64,000 nucleotides of DNA from JAGOMW01 sp964644075 (GCA_964644075.1 CAZXUQ010000001.1:124001-188000), one strand, 5' to 3'; shown: positions 1-9,735, counted from the first letter of the stretch. A program made the numbers and translations. The notes: a model not told the origin generated them from the letters alone.

Positions 1-183
1 GCAGGAGCATCGCTCTGATGAGTTCTCGGTATCATCTTCGCCGTACCAGTAGCATGAGTACTCCGTATCATCATCGAGGAGTACCGCACACGGACCAGTA
101 CTGTAGACAAATCTCAGGAAAAAACAGAAAAAAAATTGACAACCTCTCGGAAATCAATATCCTCGAAAAAGTCAACTCTCTAA
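1..183 (+). CDS. AI-2E family transporter, C-terminal end (partial)
   Basis: The frame is open from the first base and ends at TAA. The visible 60 residues start with a glycine-rich hydrophobic stretch ending in GIIFAVPVAGVLRIIIEEY, the last membrane helix typical of AI-2E/PerM permeases. A polar Lys/Ser/Thr-rich cytoplasmic tail follows. Two adjacent UGA codons fall in the Gly-Gly pair before the helix, a place where the family has glycines. The N-terminal part lies outside the window. The identification rests on one helix and its tail, so the substrate cannot be inferred. Confidence 0.65.
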
Positions 184-286
184 CTATGACTCGTCTCTCT
201 TCTGCTACATATTTCTGTTTCTTTTTCTTTCAGTCAGGACTGGAGGAGAGATTTGTGTAGTCGAGAACACTCGAATATAGAAACCC

Positions 287-320
287 ATCCTTCAGTCAAA
301 ACTGGAGGATTTTTCTATTT
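287..320 (+). terminator. Rho-independent terminator
   Basis: A 10-bp stem (287-296 with 301-310, one G-T pair) closes a CAAA loop and is followed by a T-rich run. It lies about 100 bp after the permease stop and just before the next gene. A related shorter hairpin built on CAGTC/GACTG lies at 228-247. Nothing else was recognised in 184-335. Confidence 0.7.
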
Positions 321-335
321 TTATTATTTTTTGAT

Positions 336-710
336 ATGAAAACCAGGCCCTATGATGGTACACCGAGTAATTGGGTTCATTTTATGAACACAAAAATAGA
401 TTCTTGAGCTTATACGCTCTCACTTCTGTCAAACGGACTTTGTAATCCAGAAACAGCCAGAGAAATCCCACGTCTTGAACTCGCACAAAGCTTAAGAGAA
501 GAAATAATCGGATTTGGATATCTACCAATATGGGTAGTATCTGGTAGTGGAGAACCTGCGGTATGGAACCCTCTCAATAATACACTGTGAGAACCTTGGT
601 TCTGAGCAGGATATAAAGTATGAATATCTGAAGTGTTTTCTGAAAATATGACTGTGATTACAGCTTGATTAGTTGATAGAACTCTATGAAGTGGTAGACC
701 TTGGAAATAA
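336..710 (+). CDS. Hypothetical protein, 124 aa
   Basis: The frame runs from ATG to TAA and contains seven in-frame UGA codons, so it is invisible with the standard code. The product has no signal peptide or membrane segment. It carries a charged helix (about residues 47-60) and then a Gly/Trp/Pro-rich part containing WVVSGSGEP. I recognise no family. It starts right after the terminator and ends 3 bp before the stop of the opposing murE, a convergent arrangement common in this window. The open frame and the fit between flanking signals support a real gene; expression is unproven. Confidence 0.5.
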
Positions 711-713
711 ACT

Positions 714-2030
714 CTACACCATCACTTGCGCATCAATCTCCATGAGAATCCTCTCGATAACTTTACGGTCATTCCATGGGATAGGTCATTTTTGCGTGAC
801 CTGTACTGTCTCTGCTCACTTCCCTGCGACGAGGAGTACATCACCTTCTCTGAGCATGAGGAGCGCTGTACGGATAGCATCGTCTCTCTCTGGTATGATC
901 CAGAAACTTTCCCCTTCTTTTCGCTCGATCCCCTCAGAGACATCACGTATGATCGAGAGTGAATCCTCTGTGTAGGTATCATCATCGGTCAGAATGACGA
1001 CATCGGAGAGGAGGTGTGCAATGCGTCACATTTTTGGTCGTTTTGTCTTATCTCGGTCACCCGTAGCACCGAATACAGTGATTACACGCTTCACTCACTC
1101 GATTTTCTTCACTGTTTCGAGAACATTACGCAGTGAGTCTTCTGTGTGTGCATAGTCGACAAATATCTTTGCTCATCGATGGTTTGGTATTTCTTCGAGG
1201 CGTCATGGAACTCATGTAACCGTAGCAAAAGTATCAGCGATGACCTTTGGATCAATCTTCTGAGAAATCAGAACCGCAGTCGCTGCGAGCATGTTGAGGA
1301 TATTGAATTCTCACTGGAGCTTGGACTCGATGTGGATCTTCGCTGATGGCATACGGATATCAAAGGATGTACCTCATATAGTATTTTTTACATTTTCTGC
1401 TCGCAGAGACGCATTGGTAGAAAATCCAAATGTATGCATCACATCGACGACGATGTCTTTGGAGAGAAATTTGTGGGCGTATTCACTATCGATATTGACG
1501 ACACCGACTTTTCGGACCTCTTTTCTGATACCATATTTATAGAGATTTTTGAAGAGAAGGAGCTTGGTATCGACATAGTTATCCATCGTCTTATGGAGAT
1601 CGAGGTGATCCTGAGATATACCTGTCATGACAGCCACATCATAGCGCAGTCCATGGACTCTATGATAGTAGAGTGCGTGACTCGACGTTTCCATGACGAG
1701 ATACTGACATCCGAGAGATTTTGCCTTATTGATAAAACTCCATACAGCAAATGGTGATGGTGTCGTCATCTTGAGAGTATTTTCCTCTTCGTGGTCACCG
1801 AGGATCATATTGACCGTGGTGAACATAGCAACTTTCTTCCCACTCGCGATGAGTCCACGAGCGATGAGATTAGACGTCGTGGTTTTTCACTTGGTCCCTG
1901 TCACCCCGATCACGATCATATCTCGGGCAGGATTCCCTGAGAGCCAAAAAGCAAGTACACCACGAAAATAGTGATACGTCTGACGAAATGGTGAATCGAG
2001 CGAGATGAGTTTTTTGAGACGTGAGAGCAT
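714..2030 (-). CDS. murE: UDP-N-acetylmuramyl-tripeptide synthetase MurE
   Basis: This Mur ligase adds the third amino acid to the peptidoglycan stem peptide, using ATP. The N-terminal P-loop reads TGTKGKTTT, its second glycine being UGA at 1887-1889. The middle holds METSSHAL and ISQDHLDLH, diagnostic for MurE, and the C-terminal domain ends about residue 438. The usual D-N-P-R substrate motif reads LTDDDTYTED near 980, so the amino acid added (DAP, Lys or other) cannot be predicted. I prefer the start at 2030, preceded by AAGGAAA; an in-frame ATG at 2063 would add 11 residues. Confidence 0.9.
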
Positions 2031-2100
2031 AGAAATTTCCTTGAATTTTATGGTAAAAGGCATATTATTCAACAGTATTTTTCTTTTTTCTCTCGACAAG

Positions 2101-2598
2101 ATGGCAAAATTCCAGATAGAAACCGGCGAAAAAAATAGTATTCTCCGAAACATATCCACCGATATCCACCCGAGCGAGCTCAAAAACTATAGACGACTCG
2201 CTGAGGATATGATCAAGCACATCAAAAACCCCGATAATGGTGGCGTATGACTCGCAGCACCGCAGGTCGGAGTCAACAAACGCCTCATAGTCGTCTCACT
2301 CATGAAGACATATGAAGACGAAACCTTCAAAACTATTGCTCTCATCAATCCTCTCATCACAGAGCACAGCGAGGAGACGTGCATCGACGCAGAGGGATGC
2401 CTCTCTGTCCCAGGAGAGACAGGCGATGTCACGAGATGGAAATGGGTAAAAGTGAGTTTTCTCGATATCGATGGGAAAAAGTATACGATGAAACTCACTG
2501 ATCTCGCTGCCCGTATCGTGCAACACGAGATCGACCATCTCGATGGTGTACTCTTTACTGATAAAGTAGAGAACGAAAGTCTCATAAAAATGATGTAA
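2101..2598 (+). CDS. def: Peptide deformylase
   Basis: Removes the N-formyl group from new proteins. All three metal-site motifs are visible: GVGLAAPQ (about residues 48-55), EGCLSVP (98-104, metal-binding Cys) and HEIDH (142-146, two His ligands and catalytic Glu). The second Gly of GVGLAAPQ is UGA (2248-2250), one of the clearest proofs of UGA = Gly here. The 165-aa length is normal for a type 1 enzyme. It is followed after one base by the HIT gene on the same strand. Confidence 0.95.
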
Positions 2599-2599
2599 C

Positions 2600-3031
2600 A
2601 TGGAAGCGCCTCTATTTTGAAATCGTACAAAACTCAAAGAAAAACTCGGTGGAAAATCGATGTTTGGACGAGACGATTGTCCATTTTGTGATGATATCGA
2701 GACAGGAGAACGAGTCATCTGGTCCAATAAAGATTGGGTAATACTCTGGAACCTCTACCCATATATGCTCGATGCCAAACATATTATGCTCGTGCCGAGA
2801 CAACACACTCGATTTTCTCATGAAGTCAGAGAACAAGAGTGGTCATCGATAGGCGAAGCCTATGCATTTCTCGAGGAGTTTTATGGTGGAGGCGAATATT
2901 TTTCTTTCACAAGAGAGTCATTTGCTGAGCGCAGTGTGGAACACCTTCATACACACTTTATCTCCTGAGATCTGACAAGAAAAGCTCTCGAGGAAATGCT
3001 CGAGAAACAAGGATATAAGATCAATGCATAA
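2600..3031 (+). CDS. HIT family protein
   Basis: A histidine-triad nucleotide hydrolase or transferase. The triad HLHTH is at about residues 115-119, preceded by the family region ending VPRQHTRF. An N-terminal CPFC pair (27-30) could be half of a zinc site. The glycine after the triad strand is UGA. It starts one base after def, so the two are probably co-transcribed. The exact substrate cannot be told from sequence. Length (143 aa) fits a compact HIT protein. Confidence 0.8.
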
Positions 3032-3060
3032 AAAAATCCCCCAGTTTTACGTCATGGGGA
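3031..3060 (-). terminator. Leftward Rho-independent terminator
   Basis: Read on the minus strand, a TCCCC/GGGGGA stem is followed by six T. It sits just downstream of the small basic gene at 3079-3159 and abuts the stop codon of the HIT gene. Confidence 0.6.
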
Positions 3061-3078
3061 GGACGATGGGAAAGGAGC

Positions 3079-3159
3079 TTATTTGCCTCCTTTATTTTTT
3101 GCGCGCTTTTTTGCACGCTTATTTTTCAAGAACTTTTTATTTTTCGCGCGTTTTGCCAT
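3079..3159 (-). CDS. 26-aa highly basic peptide
   Basis: A 26-codon frame on the minus strand, too short for usual gene finders. About half of the residues are Lys or Arg (starts MAKRAKNKKFLKNKRAKK). An AGAAGGAT Shine-Dalgarno-like sequence lies upstream and a terminator directly downstream, so it has the layout of a complete gene. The composition resembles very small ribosomal proteins of the bTHX/AURKAIP1 type, but there is no alignable signature. Function is unknown; nucleic-acid binding is an inference from charge only. Confidence 0.45.
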   Translation of the reverse strand: MAKRAKNKKFLKNKRAKKRAKNKGGK

Positions 3160-3279
3160 ATATCCTTCTAGGGTTTAGCAAACGAATCGTACAATGCCCG
3201 ATCGCTTGGCAAGAGGTAGGATATAGAGTCTTGATTTGAAGTCAAGACAAAATACCATTTTTATGATAAATACACTTAA

Positions 3280-3741
3280 TTATTCTCCTTTTTCTCAGGC
3301 AATATTTTTGAGCAAAGTGCGTTTATCTCCTGGATATTTCACATTTTCGAGATAGCGGACGAGTGCTGCAAATATGGCATACGGACTCTCGCTTGCCCAG
3401 AGAAAAGCATTTCCCTCAAATTTCATCGGATTGAACTCAGTAAAACCTGATTCTTTGCTTCCCTCTTCTGGACCGATCGGGACGATGATATTTTTATCGA
3501 TATGGGCAACACTGATATTTTTCCAGTCCTTAGTAAGGATCGCATCTGCTCAGGCAAGAGAGTCACTGTTATAATCAAGAAGTGCTACACCGATAGCATG
3601 AGCTCACTCTCGGAGAAACTGGGAAATCGTCGCATCTTCGATAGTATTGATCACGATAGCGCGCGTAGATTTCGAGAGAGAAAGAGACCGCATGAGAGCA
3701 GCTCGGTGCTCTTCTTTTTGATTTTTGAGATTTACAGGCAT
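3280..3741 (-). CDS. Conserved hypothetical protein, 153 aa
   Basis: The frame goes from ATG to TAA with two UGA glycines. Hydrophobic strands alternate with helices in the first half (STRAIVINTIEDA, IGVALLDYNSD). The second half holds IIVPIGPEEGSK, a distinctive FEGNAFLWASESPYAIFAA stretch and YLENVKYPGDKRTLL. The well-formed second half looks like a conserved domain, but I cannot name the family. A GTCTTGA/TCAAGAC inverted repeat lies at 3229-3249 downstream. The gene is divergent from dus. Confidence 0.6.
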
Positions 3742-3884
3742 ATGTATTTTTGTATGAGATTACTCTGATGATAGCATGAGTATGAGAAAAAAGCGAAAAA
3801 AGATACTTGACGTTATTTATTATTTGATCATGAAAATATAAAAAGATTGGATTTTTCTCTATTTTTCTATATAAAGGCGCCACT

Positions 3885-5048
3885 ATGCATAAAGAATTCT
3901 GGAAACAACTCGCAGAGAAATGACCCATCGTAGCGCTCGCGCCGATGGATGGGTATTGTGATAGTCCGTATCGCCAGATCGTGAAGAAAATCGCACCTGA
4001 GACGGTGGTATTTAGTGAGTTTTATAGTGCGGATGGACTCGTCCACTCAAAAGATCTCCAAAAAAAAGCACTCACTCATGATCCAAGCGAGTATCCGCTC
4101 ATCATCCAGATATTTGGGAAAGATCCAGAGAAGTTCCGAGAAGCCGCGAAGATCATCGAAAGTTATGGGATTACTGGTATCGATATCAATATGGGATGTC
4201 CTGCGAAAAAAGTGGTCAAAAGTGGTCATGGATCATCCCTCATGATCAATCGTGATACCGCATTTCGCATCGTAGAAGAAATGGCAAGGGCAGTAAAAAT
4301 CCCTGTATCCGTAAAAACTCGTCTCGGATGGGAAAATAGCGAACTCCTCGTGGATTTCGTACAGGGTCTCGAAAACGCAGGAGCCAACCTCATCACTGTA
4401 CATGGTCGCACATACAAACAAGCCTTCACTGGAAAAGCTGACTTCACTGGGATCTATGAACTCAAACAGCATGTGAATATACCAGTGATCTGTAACGGTG
4501 ATGTCATGAGCTACGAAGATGGGGTAGCCAAGATAGTGCATCCGAACAATAGATGATGATCCCCTATTTCCGTCATCTCGACAGAAGCGCCTGTTCCTGT
4601 GGCGATGACGAGAGATCTTGCCCGAGGATGAGAGCAGGATTTCTCCGTCACAACAGGTACAAGTGACGATCGAAATGACAGATGCAAAAACCTCGACGGG
4701 TTCATGATCGGACGAGCATCTTTTGGCAACCCTTGGTGTTTCCTCCCAGGTAACTATGAACCAACGCTCGGGGAGATACTCGATACGATGAGTGAACATG
4801 GTAAACTCCTCTGGCAATGGAAAGATCGCAAAGGCATGATGGAAGCACGAAAACACCTCGTGCAGTACCTCCATGGCTTCCCAGGAGTCAAAGACTATCG
4901 ATCTCGTCTCGTCCAAGTAGAGTCCGTCGATATGATCGAGTGAATTATATCGGATATCCGCGCCACGCACTCCTGACTTCTCAGTCAAAAAATGTCATCC
5001 TATAATCCAGAAAGTGCTATGGTTGTCTGGGGATGTGGGACGGACTAG
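3885..5048 (+). CDS. dus: tRNA-dihydrouridine synthase with a repeat-encoded insert
   Basis: Reduces uridines in tRNA using FMN. The start of the TIM barrel reads ALAPMDGYCDSPYR, the catalytic Cys lies in DINMGCPAKKVVK (about residue 105), and ITVHGRT and CNGDV follow. Between CNGDVMSYEDG and the FMN-phosphate motif DGFMIGRASFGNPW about 37-45 residues (about 229-266) are encoded by a palindromic repeat (4571-4682); normal Dus proteins have only a short loop here. Length is 387 aa against roughly 320-340 usual. The frame stays open through the insert. The stop overlaps the stop of the opposing glycosyltransferase in a shared CTAG. Confidence 0.9.
4571..4682 (+). repeat. Palindromic repeat, family 1, in frame inside dus
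   Basis: Begins GTCATCTCGACAGAAGCG and ends CGATCGAAATGACAG, so the ends form an inverted repeat (GTCAT..TCGA / TCGA..ATGAC). The first half matches the repeat at 20467-20581 closely when both are read in the sense direction of their host genes. It contains no TAA or TAG in the dus frame, and UGA is read as Gly. Confidence 0.85.
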
Positions 5049-6163
5049 GGGTGAAATACGGTCTCATCATAGGTATGTGGGAATATCTGGACTTCACACT
5101 GACCAAAGTGAGCATGGATATGCCTCTCGAGAAAGGGGGCAAAGACGATATGTCTCGTATTCTTTGGGAGGATTTTTTTATAGAGGGCAAGATACCACCA
5201 CTTCCCGAGAGCTACAAGGCGAGAAAGACCTCTCGTACGTGAGAGAAAGTCTGAGAGTGATGGAGAGATAGGAATATCATCTTCACTCATCACATGCTGG
5301 GGAAATGAAGCAATCCACCCAACATCATGATGGGAAAGAGAGATATGAGTAGCTCTTGGTAAAGCATAGTGGCGTATTGCGAGAAGTCCCCACACTCAGA
5401 CATACCGGATAACAGAGTGCATCCATATGGCTCATGGGTTTTGCTCATGGAGGAAATCCCTCACAGCAAAGTATCTCCAAAATGCGAAAAGTGAAAGTAC
5501 AAAGAGAAGTTTTCGTTTCCATGGAGATGTATTTCCACTATAGGAATACTGTGAAGCTCTCTTCCCTACTCTCGGAAACGATGAGAGAAGCGTTTCGACA
5601 TAGTACTCTGCTCACCCTATACGCTCTCGGTAGTCATGGATAAGAGCAATCTTGTCCGTGGGAAAGAGTGTTCTGAGTTTTTCAGTCCATGTTCATGATG
5701 AAAACTTGCTCACGTCAGATACTGGTAGAAGTGGCGATCCTATGATATCAAAAAATGAATCTACTGGGCTCTCTTCATCAAGAGCAAGTTCTCGTGGTAT
5801 AAATTCGATGAGTCATCCTTTCCGAAATCCGATCACGGGAACCCCAGAGGCAACTGCCTCAAGTGCTGTGAGACCAAATGTCTCAAGAAATAAAGAGGGC
5901 ATAAAGAGGGCGTCACTCTCCCTATAGAGGTTTGCGAGTTTTTTTTGGTCGATTTTCCCATGATAGATGACTCATCATGGGAAACGAGTCATAAGTGAGA
6001 TAATTTTACTCTCATAGACCCCGTCAGATGCGATATGCCAGATGATAGGAGGACCACTATACGATGGATCGTTACTCCTCTGTATCGTCTCGATGAGGAT
6101 ACGGACTCATTTTTCCTCGACAAGACGGGAAGCAAAAAGAATATGGAGACTATTTTTTTCCAT
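5045..6163 (-). CDS. GT4-type glycosyltransferase with circularly permuted domain order
   Basis: The 372-aa protein has the GT-B domains of a GT4 glycosyltransferase in reversed order. Residues 1-170 are the nucleotide-sugar (normally C-terminal) domain: ILFASRLVEEKGVRILIE, YHGKID, and the E-x7-E motif ETFGLTALE (94-102). Residues 171-372 are the acceptor (normally N-terminal) domain: KIALIHDY with RIGGAEYYVE, then ISLSHHDVGW, ending IFPHTYDETVFHP. Joining this end to residue 1 would rebuild a standard linear enzyme. The frame is continuous with no TAA/TAG. It overlaps the upstream ligase-like gene by 14 bp and probably acts in surface glycan synthesis. Confidence 0.85.
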
Positions 6164-7454
6164 GGAGGGTGTTCGTATCTGGTGAGAGAAGCAATCCGAT
6201 GATAAGAAAAACCGAAAGGGCTATAAGTGAAGATTCGAATGTATGAAGGAACATATTCATCGTGAGAATCCCTATAAACATACCAATTATTATCTTGTGC
6301 CGTCTGAAAAGACCGAGAACAAGAAGAACTATAATAGAGAGGAACGCGAGAAATCCAAAAACACCTCACTCGATCAATTGCTGGATATACCAACTTTCTG
6401 GTATATATTTTTTATCGAGGTTCTCTTTTCCCTCTGGGGTTGCTTGGTTATAGGGGATAATGTAGCGATAGGCAGGACCCGCACTCCCAAGTCATGCTCA
6501 GAAGGGATGATCCAGAAATCGCTCTATGCCGATACGCATACGTTCAGCATGTCCATCTGTCGATCATCATCGTTCTATTATAGCTTTGAGGATGCCAGAG
6601 AGTGGGACGAGCAGAGCTCAGAGGGTGAGGACAAAAACGAGAGAAAGTATGATGAGTTGTTTACGATAGTTTCGGTAAATATATCAAAGTGAGAAAAGTA
6701 TGACAAATCATACTCATGCGATAAGTCCAAGAAGTGCACTGCGTGAATAAGTGTAAAATACCAAAAGAAAGAAAAACAGTGTCACTGCTCCGAGTACAAA
6801 ATACCAGTCTTTTTTATTTCGAAAATAGTAGAGAAATACTCCTATGTAAATGAGAAGAAATGCCCCCATAGTATTGGGACCATCGAGAATTCATTGGAAT
6901 CTACGAACATTAGCACCATCGATACCATGAAAAATAGGAGGAACCCCATCACAGGCCTGCCAGTTAGAAGGATTTCCACAGTATCATACATACCGCAACA
7001 GGTCCTCAGAAAGAGGCCAACGAAGAGCTACGCTGATAACAAGCATAATCCCACTCGATACAAGAAAAAGTCTCAAATAATATGAAACTGGCTTTTCGAG
7101 AAAGGATGCTCCATGAAAAATAGTAAAAAACGCGAGTAAAAAAGAGAAATCATATCTTCAGCCATAGGTAATACCTGATATTCCTGTAGTAAAGAGACTA
7201 ACAAGTACCATGATAAGTATGTATATACCGATCGCGACGTCATATCGAGTCCAGGAAATACGTTTTTTCCCAGTCACATGAGCAACTATGACGACAAAAA
7301 ACAGGGTAAAAAGAAGGAGTTCCTTCACAAAAGAAATGCCAGGAATATCGAGTTTTTCACGAAAAAATACAGCAAAAAAAGTATAAAATGGAAGAAATAG
7401 AATCAATGCACGGAATGCAGAGTCGTAGATACGAGAAAGTGAGATATTCTTCAT
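6150..7454 (-). CDS. O-antigen ligase/polymerase-like membrane protein
   Basis: A 434-aa polytopic membrane protein with about ten hydrophobic segments (for example LILFLPFYTFFAVFF near the start and FLAFLSIIVLLVLGLF near the end). A large soluble loop carries WDHPFGAGLGSAGPAYRY, the G-x-G-x-G pattern of Wzy/WaaL-type O-antigen polymerases and ligases. The next gene, a glycosyltransferase, overlaps its 3' end, so both likely make a surface polysaccharide or glycoprotein glycan. Ligase versus polymerase cannot be decided. It is transcribed divergently from the ferredoxin gene. Confidence 0.8.
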
Positions 7455-7480
7455 ACGCAAGGTGAGAAAAGAGAAAATAC

Positions 7481-7508
7481 TTGCGTATGATACGCATTTC
7501 TCTATAAT
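7481..7508 (+). promoter_or_regulatory. Sigma-70-type promoter of the ferredoxin gene
   Basis: TTGCGT (7481-7486) and TATAAT (7503-7508) with a 16-bp spacer. The start codon follows at 7535 and there is no Shine-Dalgarno in the roughly 20-nt leader. Confidence 0.7.
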
Positions 7509-7534
7509 GCACAAGCTTAATTCGAATAATCCCT

Positions 7535-7810
7535 ATGAACGAATCCGCTCTCAAAACTCTCAAAGAATGACTCCGAAAACCTCATGTGAATAGCACCTGC
7601 ATCGGTTGTAGTGCATGTACTGCAATATCTGGAAATGTATTCGAAATCGATGAAAATGGTCTCTCACGTGTCCGAAAATGTGACACTTATGAGTGACAGG
7701 ATGTCGATGACTCTATCTCAGCTTGCCCAGTAAATGCTATCAGCTGGCAAGAGATGGATGAAAATGGCGAATACACAGATGGTGTAGTCGAGCATGTCGA
7801 TGTCGCCTAG
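7535..7810 (+). CDS. 4Fe-4S ferredoxin (single cluster)
   Basis: A small acidic electron carrier of 91 aa. The cluster ligands are CIGCSAC near residues 22-28 and a distal C in ACPVNAI, the pattern of monocluster 4Fe-4S ferredoxins (Fer4_13/Fer4_15 types). The middle has NVFEIDENGLS, typical of these proteins. A strong promoter lies just upstream, so it is expressed alone. The gene ends exactly before the stop of the opposing ftsW/rodA gene. Its redox partner is not evident from the neighbours. Confidence 0.9.
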
Positions 7811-9031
7811 CTAAAATACTCTTCTTTTTTTAGAGAATTCATACCCAAGATTTGGGTCATATTCCATGTAACGAGAAATATTGAGGAGTATACCTGTAGC
7901 GATCATGAGAGACATGAGTGAAGATCATCAGTAACTCACAAATGGAAGTGTCACACCCGTGAGCGGTATGACGTTGAGATTGACTCATATGTTTACAAAT
8001 ACTTGTACCAATATGAGCGTAGATATACCAAATGCAAGATATTTTCAAAATGGATCTTTTACAAATCTCGTGATCGTATAACCACGATAGGCGATGAATA
8101 AATATGCTCCGAGAAGAAAAAATGCTCAGAAAAATCCGAGTTCCTCGACAATCACAGAAAATACGAAGTCGCCCTGAACTTCTGGAAGATACCCAAATTT
8201 TTGTATCGACTTTCAGAACCCAAGACCAAAAAATCCACCTGAACCAATAGCTATAAGCCCCTGTTTGATCTGGTAATCTTTCCCATCTGAAGTATTTTTT
8301 GAAAAGAGTGTTTGATTGTCTTGGAAGAAATTATCGATACGTGCTGAGATATAGTGCAGTTTATTTTTCGAGTCTTCTCCTCCTATTTTTCCGATGCCAT
8401 AGACCGATGCAGCTCATACGAGACAGATGGTCGAGAGGATAGCGAGGTAGCGTACATTTCCTCATCAGACAAAATAAAGTGAGATCACGACAGGAGCAAT
8501 AATCAATATAGAGCCGAAGTCTGGCTGTATCGCGAGGAGTAAAAATATAATCCCCACGATAAAAAAATACGGGATAAAACCTTCCTGAAAGTCAGACATC
8601 AGAGATCGTTTCTTTTTGATAAAGTACGAGAGAAATATAATCATCCCAATCTTTGCAAACTCCACTGGTTGGATCGATGGGAGCCCTGGGATATCGAGCC
8701 ATCATTTCGCTCAGTTGTACTCAGCTCATACAAAAAGTACCACCACCAAAACTCCGATCACCCATGCAAGGATCATGGAGCTATATTTTTCGAACCATGT
8801 ATAGGAAAGCTTGGAAAAAACAGTGAGAAAAAATATGCCAGTAATGACGTGGAGAATATTCTTCGAAAGGTAAAAAGAGTTACTTGGCTCATCGAGGAGA
8901 CCTCTCGCTACCATCTGGGAAGTGATCTTAAACGATGGGTATACACTCACTGAACTGATCATAATCATCCCAAAAATCACCAAAGCGATGATGATAAAGA
9001 CAAGAGAAGTATCGATACTTTTTTTATGCAT
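7811..9031 (-). CDS. FtsW/RodA/SpoVE family peptidoglycan polymerase
   Basis: A 406-aa SEDS protein with about ten membrane helices, which polymerises lipid II during division or elongation. Recognisable parts are the first helix with IFGMIMISSVSVYPSF, WVIGVLVVVLFVGAEL with the conserved loop after it, and IQPDFGSILIIAPVV, the conserved QPDxG motif of the family. FtsW and RodA cannot be separated without alignment. There is no partner penicillin-binding protein beside it. A leftward terminator lies directly upstream, so it needs its own promoter or readthrough. Confidence 0.9.
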
Positions 9032-9037
9032 ATAAAC

Positions 9038-9065
9038 GAAAAAAATACCGAGAAGACCTCGGTAT
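9038..9065 (-). terminator. Leftward Rho-independent terminator
   Basis: A perfect 8-bp stem ATACCGAG/CTCGGTAT with a 5-nt loop, followed on the minus strand by a run of T. It ends the LPxTG-protein transcript just before ftsW/rodA begins. Confidence 0.75.
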
Positions 9066-9072
9066 AAGAGAG

Positions 9073-9735
9073 TTAGAGAGCTCGTTTCCTGAGGATCATA
9101 TAGGCAAACGGGAATACGATGAGGAGCATCCAGAGAGGGTTCATCCCTGTCAGTGGGAGTTCCTCTGTCGGAGCTGGAGTTTCTTTTTTTGGTTCTGGCT
9201 TTTTCAGTTCGAGAGGAGGAGTAGCTTTCTCATCTTCACCTGTGGATGTAGTGATCACCGCAGCAGGATTTGGAGGAGCACTCAGAGTGGGAGCAGACTT
9301 CTTGAGAGGATCTGGAGTGACGAAATCCTTGAGTGCCTGAGCACCATCAGTAATAGTAGATCCTGATGTTCCCACAGCAGCAAGAACTGTGACACTATAG
9401 GCACTTCCTTCCGTAAGGAGGTCTTCGAGAGTGAGGTCGACAGCCTCTGGAGCATCAGTTACTCAGGTAAGGACATTGATCCTGATAGCACTGTTATTTG
9501 ATTGTTTCGCAATCTTGAGTGTCACACTCTCGACATCGATAGACTCAGTAAACACGATACGAATATGCTTGTCATCGAGGACTTTTACTGTCTTCACACT
9601 GAGCTCAGTGGCAGTAGCACCGCTCGCAACTGCGCTACTGGCAGATCCACTTCCAGTATCAGTATCAGCAGCAGATACGTATGTACCTAGTGAAACAGAT
9701 AAAAGGAAAACTGCAACAGTAAATATGTATTTCAT
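9073..9735 (-). CDS. LPxTG-type surface protein
   Basis: A 220-aa exported protein. It has a signal peptide (KYIFTVAVFLLSVSLGTYVSA) and a Ser/Ala/Thr-rich stretch. A beta-rich domain follows (about 45-130; the fibronectin-like wording KTVKVLDDKHIRIVF recalls bacterial Ig-like repeats), then a Pro/Lys-rich wall-spanning part. The C-terminal sorting signal is LPLTG, a hydrophobic helix and RKRAL. This is the classic order for sortase substrates. No sortase gene is in the window. The function of the domain is unknown; display on the cell surface is the inference. Confidence 0.8.

Noticed and set aside
5014..5271. Rightward open frames over 5014-5330, downstream of dus.
   Set aside because: They are shadows of the acceptor domain of the glycosyltransferase on the minus strand, which has strong family motifs.
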